The notes beneath the pieces are model-generated. The model saw nothing but the letters and a program-made list of their open reading frames with translations. It did not search any database and was not told the origin of the DNA. From Bifidobacterium amazonense (lineage in GTDB: Bacteria > Actinomycetota > Actinomycetes > Actinomycetales > Bifidobacteriaceae), in assembly GCF_018555435.2 (NCBI RefSeq), contig NZ_JAFEJT020000025.1:1-42021 (forward strand): DNA of 42,021 nucleotides, in the 5' to 3' direction. A program made the position numbers and the translations under genes. Each line of letters starts with the position of its first letter. Within the stretch, counting starts at the first letter, position 1. This document shows, piece by piece, positions 30,066 to 40,759 of the stretch.

Positions 30066-33032
30066 ATGGCAACCGGCAGCAAGCTCGTCATCGTGGAGTC
30101 TCCCACCAAGGCCAAGAAGATCGGCGGCTACCTCGGCAACGGGTACACAGTCATGGCATCGGTGGGCCACATCCGCGATCTTGCGCAGCCCAGCCAGGTG
30201 CCCGCGTCCGACAAGGCGAAGTTCGGCAAGTTCGGCGTGGACGTCGAGGACGGGTTCAAACCGTATTACATCGTCGACGGCGACAAGAAGAAAACCGTCT
30301 CCGAGCTCAAAAGCGCGCTCAAGAACGCCGACGAACTTTACCTCGCCACCGATGAGGATCGCGAGGGTGAGGCCATCGCGTGGCATCTCGTGCAGACGCT
30401 CAAGCCGAAGGTGCCGGTCAAGCGCATGGTGTTCCACGAGATCACGCCCGAGGCGATCAAGGCGTCGCTGACCAAGACGCGCGACGTGGACGGCGCGATG
30501 GTCGACGCGCAGGAGACCCGGCGCATCCTCGACCGCCTCTACGGCTACGAGCTGTCGCCGGTGCTGTGGCGCAAGGTCGGACCCGGCCTGTCCGCGGGTC
30601 GCGTGCAGTCCGTCGCGACTCGTCTCATCGTCGAGCGCGAGCGCGAGCGCATGGCGTTCGTCCGCGCGCCCTACTGGGACGTGACGGCGGAACTCGCCGC
30701 GCCCGACGCGGAAGGGCAGGAGGCCACGTTCGACGCGCGCATGATCTCGCTCGGCGGCCGTCGTCTCGCCGTGTCCAAGGACTTCGGCGCGGACGGCAGG
30801 CTCACCGCCGCCGGTCTCGCCGACAACGTGCGCCAGCTGGACGAGACGGACGCGAACGCCGTCGCCGACGCGCTGCGTGCGGCCGCGTTCACCGTCATGT
30901 CGATGGAGACCAAGCCGTACCGTCGTCGTCCGCAGCCGCCGTTCACCACGTCGACGCTGCAGCAGACCGCCGGCAACCGTCTCGGCATGAGCTCGCGCGC
31001 GACGATGCGCGCCGCGCAGGGCCTGTACGAGAACGGCTACATCACGTACATGCGTACCGATTCGGTCACGTTGTCGCAGGAGGCCATTTCGGCCGCGCGC
31101 GCCTCGGTCGAACAGCATTTCGGCAAGGCGTTCCTGTCGGATGCGCCCAAGCAGTACGCGACCAAGACCGCCGGCGCGCAGGAGGCGCACGAGTGCATCC
31201 GTCCGGCCGGCGCGACGTTCCACGATCCGGCCGAACTGGCCAGCAAGGTGCCGCCGGACCAGCTGAAACTGTATACGCTGATCTGGCAGCGCACGCTCGC
31301 CTCGCAGATGGCCGACGCGACCGGTTCGACCGCGACCGTGCGGCTTTCGGCTCCGGCCGGCGAGGCGTTCGGCGAGGCGGTGTTCCAGGCCTCCGGCACG
31401 GTGATCGAGTTCCCCGGCTTCATGAAGGCGACGGGGGAGGGCCGGCGTGCGGCTGCTGCGTCCGGTGCGGCCGGTTCCGCCGCGTCCGGTGCGGCCGCGA
31501 CCGCCGACGGCAAGACCGCGGCCAAGGCCAAGGACGCGGAGGACAACGCGTCGCTGCCGCCGATGAACGTCGGCCAGCAGGTCGGCGCGCGCGACGTGAC
31601 CGCCGACGGCCACGAGACGCAGCCGCCGGCGCGCTACACCGAAGCGTCGCTCGTGAAGACCTTGGAGGCCAAGGAGATCGGCCGCCCGTCGACGTACGCG
31701 AGCATCATCTCGACGATCATCGACCGTGGCTACGTGTACGAGCGCGGCCGTGCGCTCATCCCGTCGTGGCTGGCGTTCTCCGTCATCAAACTGCTCGAGA
31801 CGAAGTTCCCGAAGTACGTGGACTACGAGTTCACCGCCGACATGGAGAACGGGCTCGACCAGATCGCGCACGGACGCGAGACCGGCCGCGACTGGCTGAC
31901 GCGCTTCTACTTCGGCTCCGGCGAGGGCGCGGCCGCGAACGCCGACGAGGCGCACGCGGGCCTGCAGCAGCAGGTCGCGCAGCTCGGCGAGATCGACGCG
32001 CGCGCGATCAACACGATCGACATCGGCGACGGCCTGCATGTGCGTGTCGGCCGCTACGGCCCGTATCTGGAGGATATGGAGCATCTCGACGCGGAAGGCA
32101 ATCCGAAGCGCGCGTCCCTGCCGGACACGCTCGCCCCGGACGAGCTGACGGTCGAGGTCGGCCATGATCTGATCGAACACAATTCGGGCGGCCCGCGCGT
32201 GCTGGGCGTCGACCCGGTTTCGGGCGGCACGGTCGAGGTGCGCAACGGACGGTTCGGCCCGTATGTGGCGCTGGTGCCGGCGGCCGAGCCGGAGGCGGGT
32301 GCGACCGCGGAAGAGGCCGCCGATGCGTCCTCCGCCGCGGACGCCGCGAAGAAGACCACGGCCAAGACCAGGAAGACCACGGCGAAGACGACCAAGAAGG
32401 CCGCCGCTCCCAAGCCCAAGATGGCGTCGCTGTTCAAGACGATGAGCCCCGAATCGCTCACGCTCGAGGACGCGCTGCGACTGCTCAGCCTGCCGCGGCT
32501 CGTCGGCACGTACGAGGAGACGAACGCGGAGACCGGCGAGATCGGCGAATCGAAGGTCGAGGCGAACAACGGCCGCTACGGCCCGTACCTGACCAAGACC
32601 GCGGTGGACGGCAAGACCGAAACCCGTTCGCTCGGCTCGGAGGACGAGATCTTCACAGTCGACATCGACAAGGCGAAGGAACTGTTCGCGCAGCCGAAGT
32701 ACCGTGGCCGCGGGCGTGGCACGGCCAAGCCGCCGCTGCGCGAGCTCGGCCCGGATCCGGAGACCGGCAAGCCGGTGACCATCAAGGACGGCTTCTACGG
32801 CGCGTACATCACCGACGGCGAAACCAACCGCACGGTGCCCAAGCAGTACACGCCCGAGTCGATCGAGCCGGCCGAGGCGTTCCGCCTGCTCGCCGAGAAG
32901 CGCGCGGCCGGACCGGCCAAGAAGCGCACGCGCAAGACGACGGCCAAGTCGGCCACGGCCAAGAAGGCCACGTCGAGCGCGAAGAAGACCGCCACCCGCA
33001 AATCCGCGGCCAAGACCACCAAGGAATCATGA
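30066..33032 (+). CDS. topA: DNA topoisomerase I
   Basis: A 988-residue type IA topoisomerase. The Toprim domain starts at [14 protein letters not shown], the acidic triad is in ATDEDREGE, and the active tyrosine is Tyr328 in [11 protein letters not shown] (nt 31047-31049). Instead of zinc fingers the C-terminus has repeated modules ([32 protein letters not shown]) as in other actinobacterial enzymes, and ends in a Lys/Ala/Thr-rich basic tail. Low-complexity Ala/Gly insertions lie near residues 460-495 and 740-780. It relaxes negative supercoils and is essential. The ATG follows TTAAGGAGAAGG; TAATAT at 30027-30032 may be its -10. Its stop overlaps the tmk start (ATGA), so it heads a topA-tmk-holB operon. 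Confidence 0.97.
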   Translation: MATGSKLVIVESPTKAKKIGGYLGNGYTVMASVGHIRDLAQPSQVPASDKAKFGKFGVDVEDGFKPYYIVDGDKKKTVSELKSALKNADELYLATDEDREGEAIAWHLVQTLKPKVPVKRMVFHEITPEAIKASLTKTRDVDGAMVDAQETRRILDRLYGYELSPVLWRKVGPGLSAGRVQSVATRLIVERERERMAFVRAPYWDVTAELAAPDAEGQEATFDARMISLGGRRLAVSKDFGADGRLTAAGLADNVRQLDETDANAVADALRAAAFTVMSMETKPYRRRPQPPFTTSTLQQTAGNRLGMSSRATMRAAQGLYENGYITYMRTDSVTLSQEAISAARASVEQHFGKAFLSDAPKQYATKTAGAQEAHECIRPAGATFHDPAELASKVPPDQLKLYTLIWQRTLASQMADATGSTATVRLSAPAGEAFGEAVFQASGTVIEFPGFMKATGEGRRAAAASGAAGSAASGAAATADGKTAAKAKDAEDNASLPPMNVGQQVGARDVTADGHETQPPARYTEASLVKTLEAKEIGRPSTYASIISTIIDRGYVYERGRALIPSWLAFSVIKLLETKFPKYVDYEFTADMENGLDQIAHGRETGRDWLTRFYFGSGEGAAANADEAHAGLQQQVAQLGEIDARAINTIDIGDGLHVRVGRYGPYLEDMEHLDAEGNPKRASLPDTLAPDELTVEVGHDLIEHNSGGPRVLGVDPVSGGTVEVRNGRFGPYVALVPAAEPEAGATAEEAADASSAADAAKKTTAKTRKTTAKTTKKAAAPKPKMASLFKTMSPESLTLEDALRLLSLPRLVGTYEETNAETGEIGESKVEANNGRYGPYLTKTAVDGKTETRSLGSEDEIFTVDIDKAKELFAQPKYRGRGRGTAKPPLRELGPDPETGKPVTIKDGFYGAYITDGETNRTVPKQYTPESIEPAEAFRLLAEKRAAGPAKKRTRKTTAKSATAKKATSSAKKTATRKSAAKTTKES

Positions 33033-33781
33033 CCGGACTGTTCATTTCGTTTGAGGGCGTCGACGGCGTGGGCAAAACCACGCAGGTCAAGCGGCTGAGA
33101 CGGTATCTGCGCGATCTCGGCCGCGAAACCGTCGTGACCCGCGAACCGGGCGGCACGCCGCTGGGCAAGGCGATCCGCCGCATGCTGCTCGAGGGCGTCG
33201 TCGCGGAGACGGCCGGCGGCAAGCCGGTCTCCGGAGCCGCGGCCTTGGCGGCCGAAACGGGAGCGGCCGCCAAGGCCAGGTTCGTCCCGGTCGACATCGC
33301 CGCCCGCACCGAGGCGCTGCTGTTCGCCGCCGACCGCGCGCAGCATGTCGCCGAGGTCATCCGCCCGGCCTTGACGCGCGGCGCCGTGGTCATCACCGAC
33401 CGCTACATTGACTCGTCGCTCGCCTACCAGGCGGGCGGCCGCGAACTGACCGCCTACGAGATCCGCAATCTGAGCATGTGGGCCACCGGCAACCTGCTGC
33501 CCGACCGCACGTACCTGCTTGACATGGACCCCGCCGCCTCGCACGCGCGTCTGCGCCACGGCACGGACCGCATGGAATCGGCCGGCGATGGCTTCCAGTC
33601 GCGCACCCGTCAGGCGTTCCTCGACCTGGCCGCCGAGGACCCGGACCGATTCCGCGTCATCGACGCGGGCCGCTCAGTCGAGGACGTATGGCGGAGCATC
33701 CAGGCCGACCTCGACGCGCTGCTCGCGGCGCGTGAGGACGCGTCCCAGTCGTCCCGCAACCGGAAAGGCGCCGCACGATGA
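33029..33781 (+). CDS. tmk: Thymidylate kinase
   Basis: A 250-residue dTMP kinase. P-loop [12 protein letters not shown] at the N-terminus, [13 protein letters not shown] (DRX/base region), [11 protein letters not shown] and the LID-region [13 protein letters not shown] are visible. An Ala/Gly-rich insertion (about residues 55-80) separates [11 protein letters not shown] from [16 protein letters not shown], making it longer than the common 210 residues. It phosphorylates dTMP to dTDP for DNA synthesis. It overlaps topA by ATGA upstream and holB by ATGA downstream, so translation is probably coupled. Confidence 0.96.
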   Translation: MTGLFISFEGVDGVGKTTQVKRLRRYLRDLGRETVVTREPGGTPLGKAIRRMLLEGVVAETAGGKPVSGAAALAAETGAAAKARFVPVDIAARTEALLFAADRAQHVAEVIRPALTRGAVVITDRYIDSSLAYQAGGRELTAYEIRNLSMWATGNLLPDRTYLLDMDPAASHARLRHGTDRMESAGDGFQSRTRQAFLDLAAEDPDRFRVIDAGRSVEDVWRSIQADLDALLAAREDASQSSRNRKGAAR

Positions 33782-34956
33782 GCGTATGGGATTCGATCGT
33801 CGGCCAGAAGCCCGTCACCGACCAGCTGCGTGCGATCGCCGCCGGCGATCCGAAGGCCATCGCCCAATCATGGCTGATCTGCGGACCTCCCGGCTCCGGA
33901 CGCTCGAACGTGGCCCGCGCGTTCGCCGCCGCGCTCGAAAGCCCCGACCACGGCCTGAACGACGAACCCACCAAGGTCACCCGGCAGGTGCTCGCCGGCA
34001 CGCACCCGGACGTGACCTCGCTCGCCACCGACAAGGTCACCATCGGCATCGCCGAGGTGCGCGAGCTCATCGGCGTCAGCGAACAGATGCCCAGCACCGC
34101 GCCGTGGCGGATCATCATCATCGAAGACGTCGACCGCATGCTCGAGCGCACCACGAACGTGCTGCTCAAGGAGATCGAGGAGCCGGCCGAACATACGATC
34201 TGGCTGCTGTGCGCCCCGAGCGCGCAGGATGTGCTGCCGACCATCCGCTCGCGTACGCGCATCGTCAACCTCGCCGTGCCGTCCGACCGGGCCGTCGCCG
34301 ACTTCCTCATGCACTCGGTGAACCCGACCCTGCCGGACGACAGACGCTTCAACGAGCACGTCGCCGCGCGCGCGGCCCGACTCGCCGAAGGGCACATCGG
34401 CGTCGCCCGACTGTACGCCACGGACGAGCGGGTCATGTCCGACCGCGACGAACTGGTCGTCGGCGTGCTCAATCTCGCGCGCGCGTCCGACGCGGTGCTG
34501 CTCGCCGGCAGTCTCATCGACAACGCGAAGGCGCAGGCCGACGCCGACGTGAACCGTCAGGCCAAGGCCGCGGAGGACGAGTTCCGCCGCATCAACGGAC
34601 TGGGGGAGAAGGACCGGATCCCGCCGAGCCTGCGCGGCGCGTACAACCAGATCGCCAAGAAGGACGAGCTCAAGCGACGCGCCACGCGTCGCAGCCGTGA
34701 CGTGCTCGACCGCGCGCTCAATTCGATCGCGTCGGTGTACCGCGACGTGGCCGTATTGCAGAACAACGCGGAGGATTCGGTCGGCCTGGTCAATCTCGAG
34801 AACCGCACGGCGATCACCGAACTGTCGGTGCGTCTGACGCGCGAGGCCGCGGTGCGGCGATTGGATGACATCGCCGTCGCACGGCGGCGTCTGGCCGGTA
34901 ACGGCAACCCGTTGCTCCTGTTCGAAGCCCTGTTCTGCTCGTTGATTCCGCGCTGA
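33778..34956 (+). CDS. holB: DNA polymerase III subunit delta'
   Basis: A 392-residue clamp-loader subunit. The AAA+ N-domain has a P-loop GPPGSGRS with Arg42 in place of the usual Lys, consistent with the non-hydrolysing delta' role. Further motifs are [26 protein letters not shown] (Walker B region, Asp kept) and RSRTR (the SRC-like sensor is changed). It helps load the sliding clamp onto DNA. The start overlaps tmk by ATGA. It is convergent with the LacI gene, with only three bases between their stop codons. Confidence 0.93.
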   Translation: MSVWDSIVGQKPVTDQLRAIAAGDPKAIAQSWLICGPPGSGRSNVARAFAAALESPDHGLNDEPTKVTRQVLAGTHPDVTSLATDKVTIGIAEVRELIGVSEQMPSTAPWRIIIIEDVDRMLERTTNVLLKEIEEPAEHTIWLLCAPSAQDVLPTIRSRTRIVNLAVPSDRAVADFLMHSVNPTLPDDRRFNEHVAARAARLAEGHIGVARLYATDERVMSDRDELVVGVLNLARASDAVLLAGSLIDNAKAQADADVNRQAKAAEDEFRRINGLGEKDRIPPSLRGAYNQIAKKDELKRRATRRSRDVLDRALNSIASVYRDVAVLQNNAEDSVGLVNLENRTAITELSVRLTREAAVRRLDDIAVARRRLAGNGNPLLLFEALFCSLIPR

Positions 34957-34959
34957 TCG

Positions 34960-36024
34960 TCAGTCGCCGGTCGAGCCGCGTGCGACGAGCTGCGGCGGCA
35001 GCGTGATGTGCGCGGGGGAGGCCGGTCCGGCCGCGATCAGTCGCAGCGCCTCGGCGACGGTCTGCCTGACCGGCGGGCGGACGGACGTGAGCTGTGGCAT
35101 CGTCGTCAGCGCGAGCGGCGAGTCGCCGTAGCCGATGATGCGCACATCGCCGGGCACGGCGAGTCCGAGCGCGTCGAGCGCGACCATCGCGCCGAATGCG
35201 ACGGTATCGTCGCAGCAGATCAGCGCCTCCGGCCGCAGCCGGTACAGATCGTCGCGGCCGGAGCGGTCGAGCGCGTCGCCGAACAGCCGCATCGCGCAGT
35301 GGAAGCCGCGCTGCACGGTCTTCTCGCCGAACTGGTTCCATGCACGGTCCGTATGCAGCGAATACGATCGCACCTGCGTGTGGAACATGGCGAACAGTTC
35401 CGCCGATTCAAACGACATGTCGCGGTTCGCCAGATATGCGACCGATCGCACGCCGGATTCGGCCAGATGCCGCACGCTCATCTCCATCGCCGCGTTGTCG
35501 TCGATGCTCACCATCGACGTGCGGAACGAACGCTGCCGGCCGCCGACCTGCACGATCGGGATCTGCTGCCGTTCCAGCGTGGCCGCGAGCTCCGCGCCGG
35601 GCGCGGTGACGATGATCAGCCCGTCGACGTTGCGCGCGACGAGCGATTCGATGCGCTCCTCCTGCTTCTCCTGCGTGGCGCCGATGCCGAGCAGCAGCTG
35701 CTGCGAGTCGACGTCGGTGAGCGGCTCGAGCTCGTCGAGCAGCTGCGCGCTGAGCGGGTCGGTCGCGGAGGGGATGATCAGGCCGATCGTGTTCGTCACG
35801 TCGGAACGCAGCGCGCTGGCCGCGTAGTTGACGGAATAGTTGAGCTCCTCGGCGGCGGCGCGCACGCGGCGGGCGATGTCGTCGTCCTTGGCTCGTTTGC
35901 CGGACAATACGCGCGAGACGGTGGCGGTGGAGACGTTGGCGAGGGCTGCGACGTTGGTGATCGAGGCGGTGCCGGACTGCGCGCCCGCCGGCTTCGCTGC
36001 CGGGACGGTGCCGTTCGTCGTCAT
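34960..36024 (-). CDS. LacI-family transcription regulator
   Basis: A 354-residue LacI/GalR-type repressor. The N-terminal HTH is at about residues 22-45 (ITNVAALANVSTATVSRVLS), after a 20-residue Ala/Pro-rich arm, and is followed by the hinge helix (ASALRSDVTNTIGLIIPS). The periplasmic-binding-like domain continues to the end (ICCDDTVAFGAMVALDALGL, TSVRPPVRQT). A clear AAGGAGG ribosome site precedes the ATG. The inducer is unknown. It lies directly downstream of ptsH but is separated from it by a terminator, and no sugar operon adjoins it, so its targets are probably elsewhere. It is unlikely to read the AT-rich island operators, because LacI-type sites normally have a central CG and different spacing. 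Confidence 0.92.
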   Translation of the reverse strand: MTTNGTVPAAKPAGAQSGTASITNVAALANVSTATVSRVLSGKRAKDDDIARRVRAAAEELNYSVNYAASALRSDVTNTIGLIIPSATDPLSAQLLDELEPLTDVDSQQLLLGIGATQEKQEERIESLVARNVDGLIIVTAPGAELAATLERQQIPIVQVGGRQRSFRTSMVSIDDNAAMEMSVRHLAESGVRSVAYLANRDMSFESAELFAMFHTQVRSYSLHTDRAWNQFGEKTVQRGFHCAMRLFGDALDRSGRDDLYRLRPEALICCDDTVAFGAMVALDALGLAVPGDVRIIGYGDSPLALTTMPQLTSVRPPVRQTVAEALRLIAAGPASPAHITLPPQLVARGSTGD

Positions 36025-36057
36025 GCTGTTGCCTCCTTGATTCGTCGCCCGCGATGG

Positions 36058-36074
36058 TCCGGAAAATGTCCGGA
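36058..36074 (-). promoter_or_regulatory. TCCGGA-N5-TCCGGA repeat upstream of the LacI gene
   Basis: TCCGGA at 36058-36063 and at 36069-36074, spaced 5 bases apart, between the ptsH terminator and the LacI ribosome site. Each hexamer is itself palindromic. It might be an autoregulatory site of the LacI protein, but the match to known LacI-type operators is poor. Confidence 0.3.
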
Positions 36075-36083
36075 GAAAAGAAT

Positions 36084-36112
36084 ACGGCCGCCCGGATACC
36101 GCGGGCGGCCGT
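36084..36112 (-). terminator. Terminator after ptsH
   Basis: An 11-bp GC-rich stem (36084-36094 with 36102-36112, arm ACGGCCGCCCG), followed on the minus strand by the T-rich ATTCTTTT. It separates ptsH from the LacI gene. Confidence 0.85.
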
Positions 36113-36141
36113 TTCGAGGATAGGAAGAGGAAGGGAAAGCG

Positions 36142-36402
36142 TTACTCGGCCGCGACGAGGATGTTGGTCAGGTTGTCGGCCACGGACTCGGCGTTGTCGC
36201 CCTCGACGTTGATCTCGACCGCGTCGCCCTGCTTGATGCCGAGGCCCATGACGGAGAGGATGGAGCCGGCCGGGACCGGGTTGCCGCCCTGCTTGGCGAT
36301 GGTGACGGTGCAGCCGGAGGCGGTGACGGCCTGGGCGAACTGCGCGGCCGGACGAGCGTGGATGCCGACGGGATCGTTGATGGTGATGGTGCGGGTAACC
36401 AT
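36142..36402 (-). CDS. ptsH: Phosphocarrier protein HPr
   Basis: An 86-residue HPr. The phosphorylated residue is His15 in GIHARPAA, and Ser47 in AGSILSVMGLGIKQG corresponds to the regulatory serine of Gram-positive HPr. It passes phosphate from Enzyme I to sugar-specific EII proteins. The ATG has an AAAGGAGTG ribosome site. It is divergent from ptsI instead of preceding it in one operon as in most bacteria. Confidence 0.97.
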   Translation of the reverse strand: MVTRTITINDPVGIHARPAAQFAQAVTASGCTVTIAKQGGNPVPAGSILSVMGLGIKQGDAVEINVEGDNAESVADNLTNILVAAE

Positions 36403-36703
36403 GTGGACACTCCTTTGCGTCGATGTACCGGTTGGTACTTGCTGTTTTCAGCGCGGCCGCGATCGGCTGCTGATTGACGAGTATAACACGTGTTGCGTCG
36501 GTATTTCAGTAAACGATTACTGTTGGCGTGTCGCGGTTTTACCGGCGTATACTGTCTACCAACTGAAAATGATTTACCGGCGATGACGTCGGTGGTCAAC
36601 GGCGGGGGTCCGCTCGCGCGGATGCCGGCCGGCCCAAGGCGAACAGGCCGAAGGCGAATACAGGCATAACTGGCACAACCAGACAACGAACAAAGGAGAT
36701 CAC
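36403..36703. promoter_or_regulatory. Divergent ptsH-ptsI promoter region
   Basis: A 301-bp gap holding both promoters. Toward ptsI: TTGGCG (36523-36528), 19-bp spacer, TATACT (36548-36553). Toward ptsH: TATACT on the minus strand (complement of 36480-36485), with about 70 nt of leader. Between them lies the palindrome CAGTAA-ACGA-TTACTG (36507-36522), which could control both genes. TTTACCGGCG is repeated at 36538-36547 and 36573-36582 around the ptsI -10. The ptsH leader also contains GTACC-GGTT-GGTAC (36425-36438). The remaining stretch up to the ptsI ribosome site is GC-rich and I see no further element in it. Confidence 0.6.
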
Positions 36704-38353
36704 ATGGAAATCAAGGGTGTTGGCATCGGTCGCGGAATCGCCGTCGGCCCCGTCATTCGCATGGCCGCTCCGCTGGCCGAGCCCGCCGACGCGCCGCGCG
36801 CCGCGGACATCTCCGCCGAATCCGAGATCGAGCGCGTCACCAAGTCGCTGGCCGTCGTGAACGCCGACCTGGCCCGCCGCGCCGAAGAGGCCGCCAACGG
36901 CGACGAGGGTGCCAAGCAGGCCGCCCCGATCCTGCAGGCCATTTCCATGTTCGCCTCCGACCCGTCGCTGGCCGAGGGCATCAAGACGTTCATCAACGAG
37001 GGCAAGACCGCCGAACGCGCCGTGCTCGACGGCTTCGGCGCGGTCGAGGCCATGTTCAAGGCCATCGGCGGCTACCAGGCCGAGCGTGCGGCCGACCTGC
37101 ACGACGTCGGCCAGCGCGTCATCGCCGACCTGCTCGGCGTGCCGGCCCCGGGCGTGCCGTTCTCCGAAACCCCGTTCGTGCTCGTCGCCGAGGATCTGTC
37201 CCCCGCCGACACCGCCGCGCTCGACATGGACAAGACGCTGGCCATCGTCACCTCGCAGGGCGGCCCGACCTCCCACACTGCCATCCTCGCGCGCGCCCGC
37301 GGCATCGTCGCGGTCGTCTCCGCCGCCGAGGCCGCCGATCTCAAGAACGGCGAGCAGGTGATCGTCAACGCCGCCGCCGGCACCGTCACCACCGAGCCGA
37401 CCGCCGAGCAGATCGAAGAGGCCGAGCACGCCAAGGCCAAGGCCGCCGCCGCCAAGGAGCTGCGCGGCAAGCCGGGCGCCACCAAGGACGGCCACCATGT
37501 GCCGCTGCTGGCCAACGTCGGCAAGCCGAAGGACGCCGATCCGGCGCTCGAGTACGGCGCCGAGGGCGTGGGCCTGTTCCGTTCCGAGTTCCTGTTCATC
37601 GGCAACTCCGAGCCGCCGAGCGTCGAGGACCAGACCAAGGCGTACGCCGAGCTGCTCTCCCGCTTCCCGGGCAAGAAGGTCGTCATCCGCATGCTCGACG
37701 CCGGCGCTGACAAGCCGCTGCCGTTCCTGACCCCGGAGGACGAGCCGAACCCGGCCCTCGGCCTGCGTGGCCTGCGCACCCTGCGCGAGCACATGAACGT
37801 GCTCGAAGGCCAGCTCAAGGCCCTCGCCGCCGCCGACGCCCAGACCGACGCCGACCTGTGGGTCATGGCCCCGATGGTCGCCGACGAGTACGAGGCCGAC
37901 TACTTCGTCAAGCTCGGCAAGAGCTTCGGCCTCAAGAAGGTCGGCGTGATGGCCGAGGTCCCGTCCATCGCCCTGATGGCCGACAAGGTCGCGCAGGTCG
38001 CCGACTTCGTCTCCATCGGCACCAACGATCTGACCCAGTACACGATGGCCGCCGACCGTACGCTCGGCTCCGTGGCCAACTACCAGACCGCCTGGCACCC
38101 GGCGGTGCTGCGCATGATCAAGCTCATCGCCGACGCCGGCAACAAGTACGGCATGCCGGTGGGCGTGTGCGGCGAGGCCGCGGCCGATCCGGATCTGGCC
38201 GTCGTGCTCGTCGGCCTCGGCGTCAACTCGCTGTCCATGACCCCGGTCGCCCTCGACGACGTGCGCGCCGAGCTCGCCGGCGTCACCTTCGAGGAAGCCA
38301 AGGAGAAGGCCGCCAAGGCCCTCAACGGCGACTTCTACAAGCCGGCCAAGTAG
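36704..38353 (+). CDS. ptsI: PTS Enzyme I (phosphoenolpyruvate-protein phosphotransferase)
   Basis: A 549-residue Enzyme I. The phosphorylated residue is His191 in SQGGPTSHTAILAR (nt 37274-37276). The PEP-binding C-domain shows EGVGLFRSEFLFIG, RMLDAGADKPLPFL and SIGTNDLTQYTMAADR, with the late active-site Cys in VGVCGEAAADP. It is the first step of the PTS, transferring phosphate from PEP to HPr. Codon use is strongly biased, as for a highly expressed gene. AAAGGAG precedes the ATG. Confidence 0.97.
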   Translation: MEIKGVGIGRGIAVGPVIRMAAPLAEPADAPRAADISAESEIERVTKSLAVVNADLARRAEEAANGDEGAKQAAPILQAISMFASDPSLAEGIKTFINEGKTAERAVLDGFGAVEAMFKAIGGYQAERAADLHDVGQRVIADLLGVPAPGVPFSETPFVLVAEDLSPADTAALDMDKTLAIVTSQGGPTSHTAILARARGIVAVVSAAEAADLKNGEQVIVNAAAGTVTTEPTAEQIEEAEHAKAKAAAAKELRGKPGATKDGHHVPLLANVGKPKDADPALEYGAEGVGLFRSEFLFIGNSEPPSVEDQTKAYAELLSRFPGKKVVIRMLDAGADKPLPFLTPEDEPNPALGLRGLRTLREHMNVLEGQLKALAAADAQTDADLWVMAPMVADEYEADYFVKLGKSFGLKKVGVMAEVPSIALMADKVAQVADFVSIGTNDLTQYTMAADRTLGSVANYQTAWHPAVLRMIKLIADAGNKYGMPVGVCGEAAADPDLAVVLVGLGVNSLSMTPVALDDVRAELAGVTFEEAKEKAAKALNGDFYKPAK

Positions 38354-38384
38354 TCGGTTCCATCCGATCCCCATCTGATCCCAG

Positions 38385-38418
38385 CGGGCATGCGGCCAAC
38401 AGGTCGCATGCCCGTTTT
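38385..38418 (+). terminator. Terminator after ptsI
   Basis: A 10-bp perfect stem (CGGGCATGCG, 38385-38394, with 38405-38414), then TTTT. Confidence 0.85.
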
Positions 38419-38444
38419 GCGTCCTCGTGTTACACATCGGTGCG

Positions 38445-38450
38445 TACACT
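38445..38450 (+). promoter_or_regulatory. -10 box of a leaderless mRNA
   Basis: TACACT ends 6 bases before the ATG at 38457, so transcription should start at or next to the start codon. No ribosome-binding site is present. A clear -35 box is not visible. Confidence 0.5.
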
Positions 38451-38456
38451 GGGCAC

Positions 38457-39011
38457 ATGAAGATTTCCGCTGATTTCACCGTCGTTCCCGACGACTTCGC
38501 CAAGGCCGCGGCCGCTCCCTACCGCAACGCCGGCATCCCCGTCATCTCCTTCCCCTTCTACATCGACCAGATCGAACCCGAGGCCCGCTACCTGCACTGG
38601 GCCTTCACCGATCCGGACTCGATCCCGGTGTGCGGATTCGAATGGATCCACTGGACGGTCGCCAACCTGCCCATCGACGCGCTGATGTACGACTTCAACG
38701 ATTCGCACGCCCTGCAGATCCCGCCGGACTTCTCCCGCCAGCTGCCGGCCATGATCCCCGAGGCCGTGCAGGGCCGCAACTCGTCCGCGTCCAAGTTCGT
38801 CGGCCGCGACAACGACCCGGCGATCACGATGCGATACAACGGTCCTCAGCCTCCGGACAAGGACCACGACTACTACCTGCACGTGTGGGCCACCAAGAAG
38901 CCGCTGCCCGGCCTCAACCAGGGATTCTGGCTCAACGAACTGCTTCATGCATTGAGAAACTGCGACGAAACGCCCGACCAGGGCGGTATCTTCGTTACCG
39001 GTAAGGCGTGA
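38457..39011 (+). CDS. YbhB/YbcL-family (PEBP) protein
   Basis: A 184-residue phosphatidylethanolamine-binding-protein-like protein. Family motifs HWTVANLP and [19 protein letters not shown] are present, as is the DP(D)S segment in [11 protein letters not shown]. There is no signal peptide. Bacterial homologues have no agreed function; binding a small anionic ligand is known for the eukaryotic family. The ATG at 38457 is chosen because translation upstream would run through the -10 box and homology begins here. It stands between ptsI and pepD but is probably its own unit. Confidence 0.85.
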   Translation: MKISADFTVVPDDFAKAAAAPYRNAGIPVISFPFYIDQIEPEARYLHWAFTDPDSIPVCGFEWIHWTVANLPIDALMYDFNDSHALQIPPDFSRQLPAMIPEAVQGRNSSASKFVGRDNDPAITMRYNGPQPPDKDHDYYLHVWATKKPLPGLNQGFWLNELLHALRNCDETPDQGGIFVTGKA

Positions 39012-39088
39012 GCGTTCCGGCAAGACCGGTCACAAGCCCATCCCGAAACGTTCAGCCAGCATTTCTCAGAAAGGAAGCAACAACAACC

Positions 39089-40759
39089 ATGGCCTGCACC
39101 ACGATTCTGGTCGGCAAGGACGCAAGCTACGACGGCTCGACGATCATCGCCCGCAACGAGGACAGCTCGAACGGCGAATTCTGCCCGAAGCGCTTCGTCG
39201 TCGTCAAGCCCGAGGAACAGCCGAAGCACTACCGCAGCGTCATCTCCCACGTCGAAGTCGATCTGAGCGACGAGGAGCCGATGCAGTACACGGCCGTGCC
39301 GAACGCGGATCTCAAGGACGGCATCTGGGGCGAGGCCGGCGTGAACGAGGCGAACGTGGCGATGAGCGCCACCGAAACCCTCACCACGAACGAGCGCGTG
39401 CTCGGCGCCGACCCGTTCGTCGTGCGCAAGCCCGCGCGTGGCCGTGAGGGCGAGCCCGGCTACGAGCCGGAGGTCCCCGGCGGCATCGGCGAGGAGGACT
39501 TCGTCACGCTCGTGCTGCCGTACATCAAGACCGCGCGCGAGGGCGTCGAGCGTCTCGGCGCACTGCTCGAGCGGTACGGCACGTACGAGATGAACGGCAC
39601 CGCGTTCTCCGACGCGGACGAGATCTGGTGGATGGAGACCGTCGGCGGCCATCACTGGATCGCCAAGCGCGTGCCGGACGAGGCGTACGTGACCATGCCG
39701 AACCAGCTCGGCATCGACGAGTTCGATCTCGACGACGCGCTCGGCGAGCAGGAGAACCACATGTGCTCCGCCGATCTCGCCGAGTTCATCTCCGACAACC
39801 ATCTCGACCTGTCCGTCGAATCGACCACGCCGTTCAACCCGCGCGACGCGTTCGGCTCGCACTCCGACCAGGACCACGTGTACAACACGCCGCGCGCATG
39901 GGCCATGCAGCGCTTCCTCAACCCGTACGACGAGGTCTGGGACGGCCCCGACGCCGACCACAAGCCGGAGTCCAACGACATCCCGTGGGCCCGCCAGCCC
40001 GAACGCAAGGTGACGATCGAGGACATCAAGTGGGTCCTGTCGAACCATTATCAGGGCACCCCGTACGATCCGTACGGCAAGCTCGGCGACGAACACACCA
40101 AGCACATGTACCGTCCGATCGGCATCAACCGCCAGAGCCAGCTGTCGGTCATGCAGATCCGCCCGTACCGTCCGCAGGCCGACCGCGCGATCCAGTGGAT
40201 CGCCTACGGCTCCAACCCGTTCAACACGCTCGTGCCGTTCTACCCGAACGTCGACGAGACGCCGAAGTATCTCGAGGACACGACCACGCGCGTGACGACC
40301 GAGAACTTCTACTGGGCCAACCGCGTCATCGCCGCTCTGTGCGACTCCGCGTTCGCCGACACGTCGAACGCCGTGGACCGCTACCAGCAGAAGACCGGCG
40401 CGTTCGGCCACCGTCTGGTCGCCGACACGGACGCCGCGATCAACGCGATCGACGGCGTGTGGCCGGAGTCCGAGGAGGACGTCGCCGCGGACGAGGCCGA
40501 GAATGTTGCGGCCGATGCCGTCGACGAGATCGACTTCGACGATTTCGACGGCGACGATAACGACGAGCGCGACGTGCAGCCGATGGATCCGGACGAGATC
40601 ATCGAGGCGACCCGCAACGCCGCCGTGCGCGAGACGCTGGCCGCCGCCAACCGGCGCATGGCCGACATGCTCAAGGACGAAACCGACCAGCTGCTCGACT
40701 CCGTGCTCTACACGGTGAGCATGAAGATGCGCAACGGCTTCCACCTGTCCGACTTCTAA
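39089..40759 (+). CDS. pepD: C69-family dipeptidase (PepD type)
   Basis: A 556-residue N-terminal-nucleophile dipeptidase. After MA comes the catalytic Cys3 in [12 protein letters not shown], exposed by processing. The family motifs [26 protein letters not shown] and [14 protein letters not shown] follow. Near residues 470-510 is a very acidic insert ([12 protein letters not shown]) absent from typical family members. It splits dipeptides with broad specificity in the cytoplasm. The ATG at 39089 is chosen because Cys must follow it closely and AAAGGAAG lies upstream; an earlier GTG at 39008 overlaps the preceding gene. Confidence 0.93.
   Translation: MACTTILVGKDASYDGSTIIARNEDSSNGEFCPKRFVVVKPEEQPKHYRSVISHVEVDLSDEEPMQYTAVPNADLKDGIWGEAGVNEANVAMSATETLTTNERVLGADPFVVRKPARGREGEPGYEPEVPGGIGEEDFVTLVLPYIKTAREGVERLGALLERYGTYEMNGTAFSDADEIWWMETVGGHHWIAKRVPDEAYVTMPNQLGIDEFDLDDALGEQENHMCSADLAEFISDNHLDLSVESTTPFNPRDAFGSHSDQDHVYNTPRAWAMQRFLNPYDEVWDGPDADHKPESNDIPWARQPERKVTIEDIKWVLSNHYQGTPYDPYGKLGDEHTKHMYRPIGINRQSQLSVMQIRPYRPQADRAIQWIAYGSNPFNTLVPFYPNVDETPKYLEDTTTRVTTENFYWANRVIAALCDSAFADTSNAVDRYQQKTGAFGHRLVADTDAAINAIDGVWPESEEDVAADEAENVAADAVDEIDFDDFDGDDNDERDVQPMDPDEIIEATRNAAVRETLAAANRRMADMLKDETDQLLDSVLYTVSMKMRNGFHLSDF

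Noticed and set aside
34960..36024. LacI protein as regulator of the AT-rich operators
   Set aside because: It lies 10 kb from the island among core genes; LacI-type operators normally have a central CG and no such AT arms. TetR inside the island fits better.
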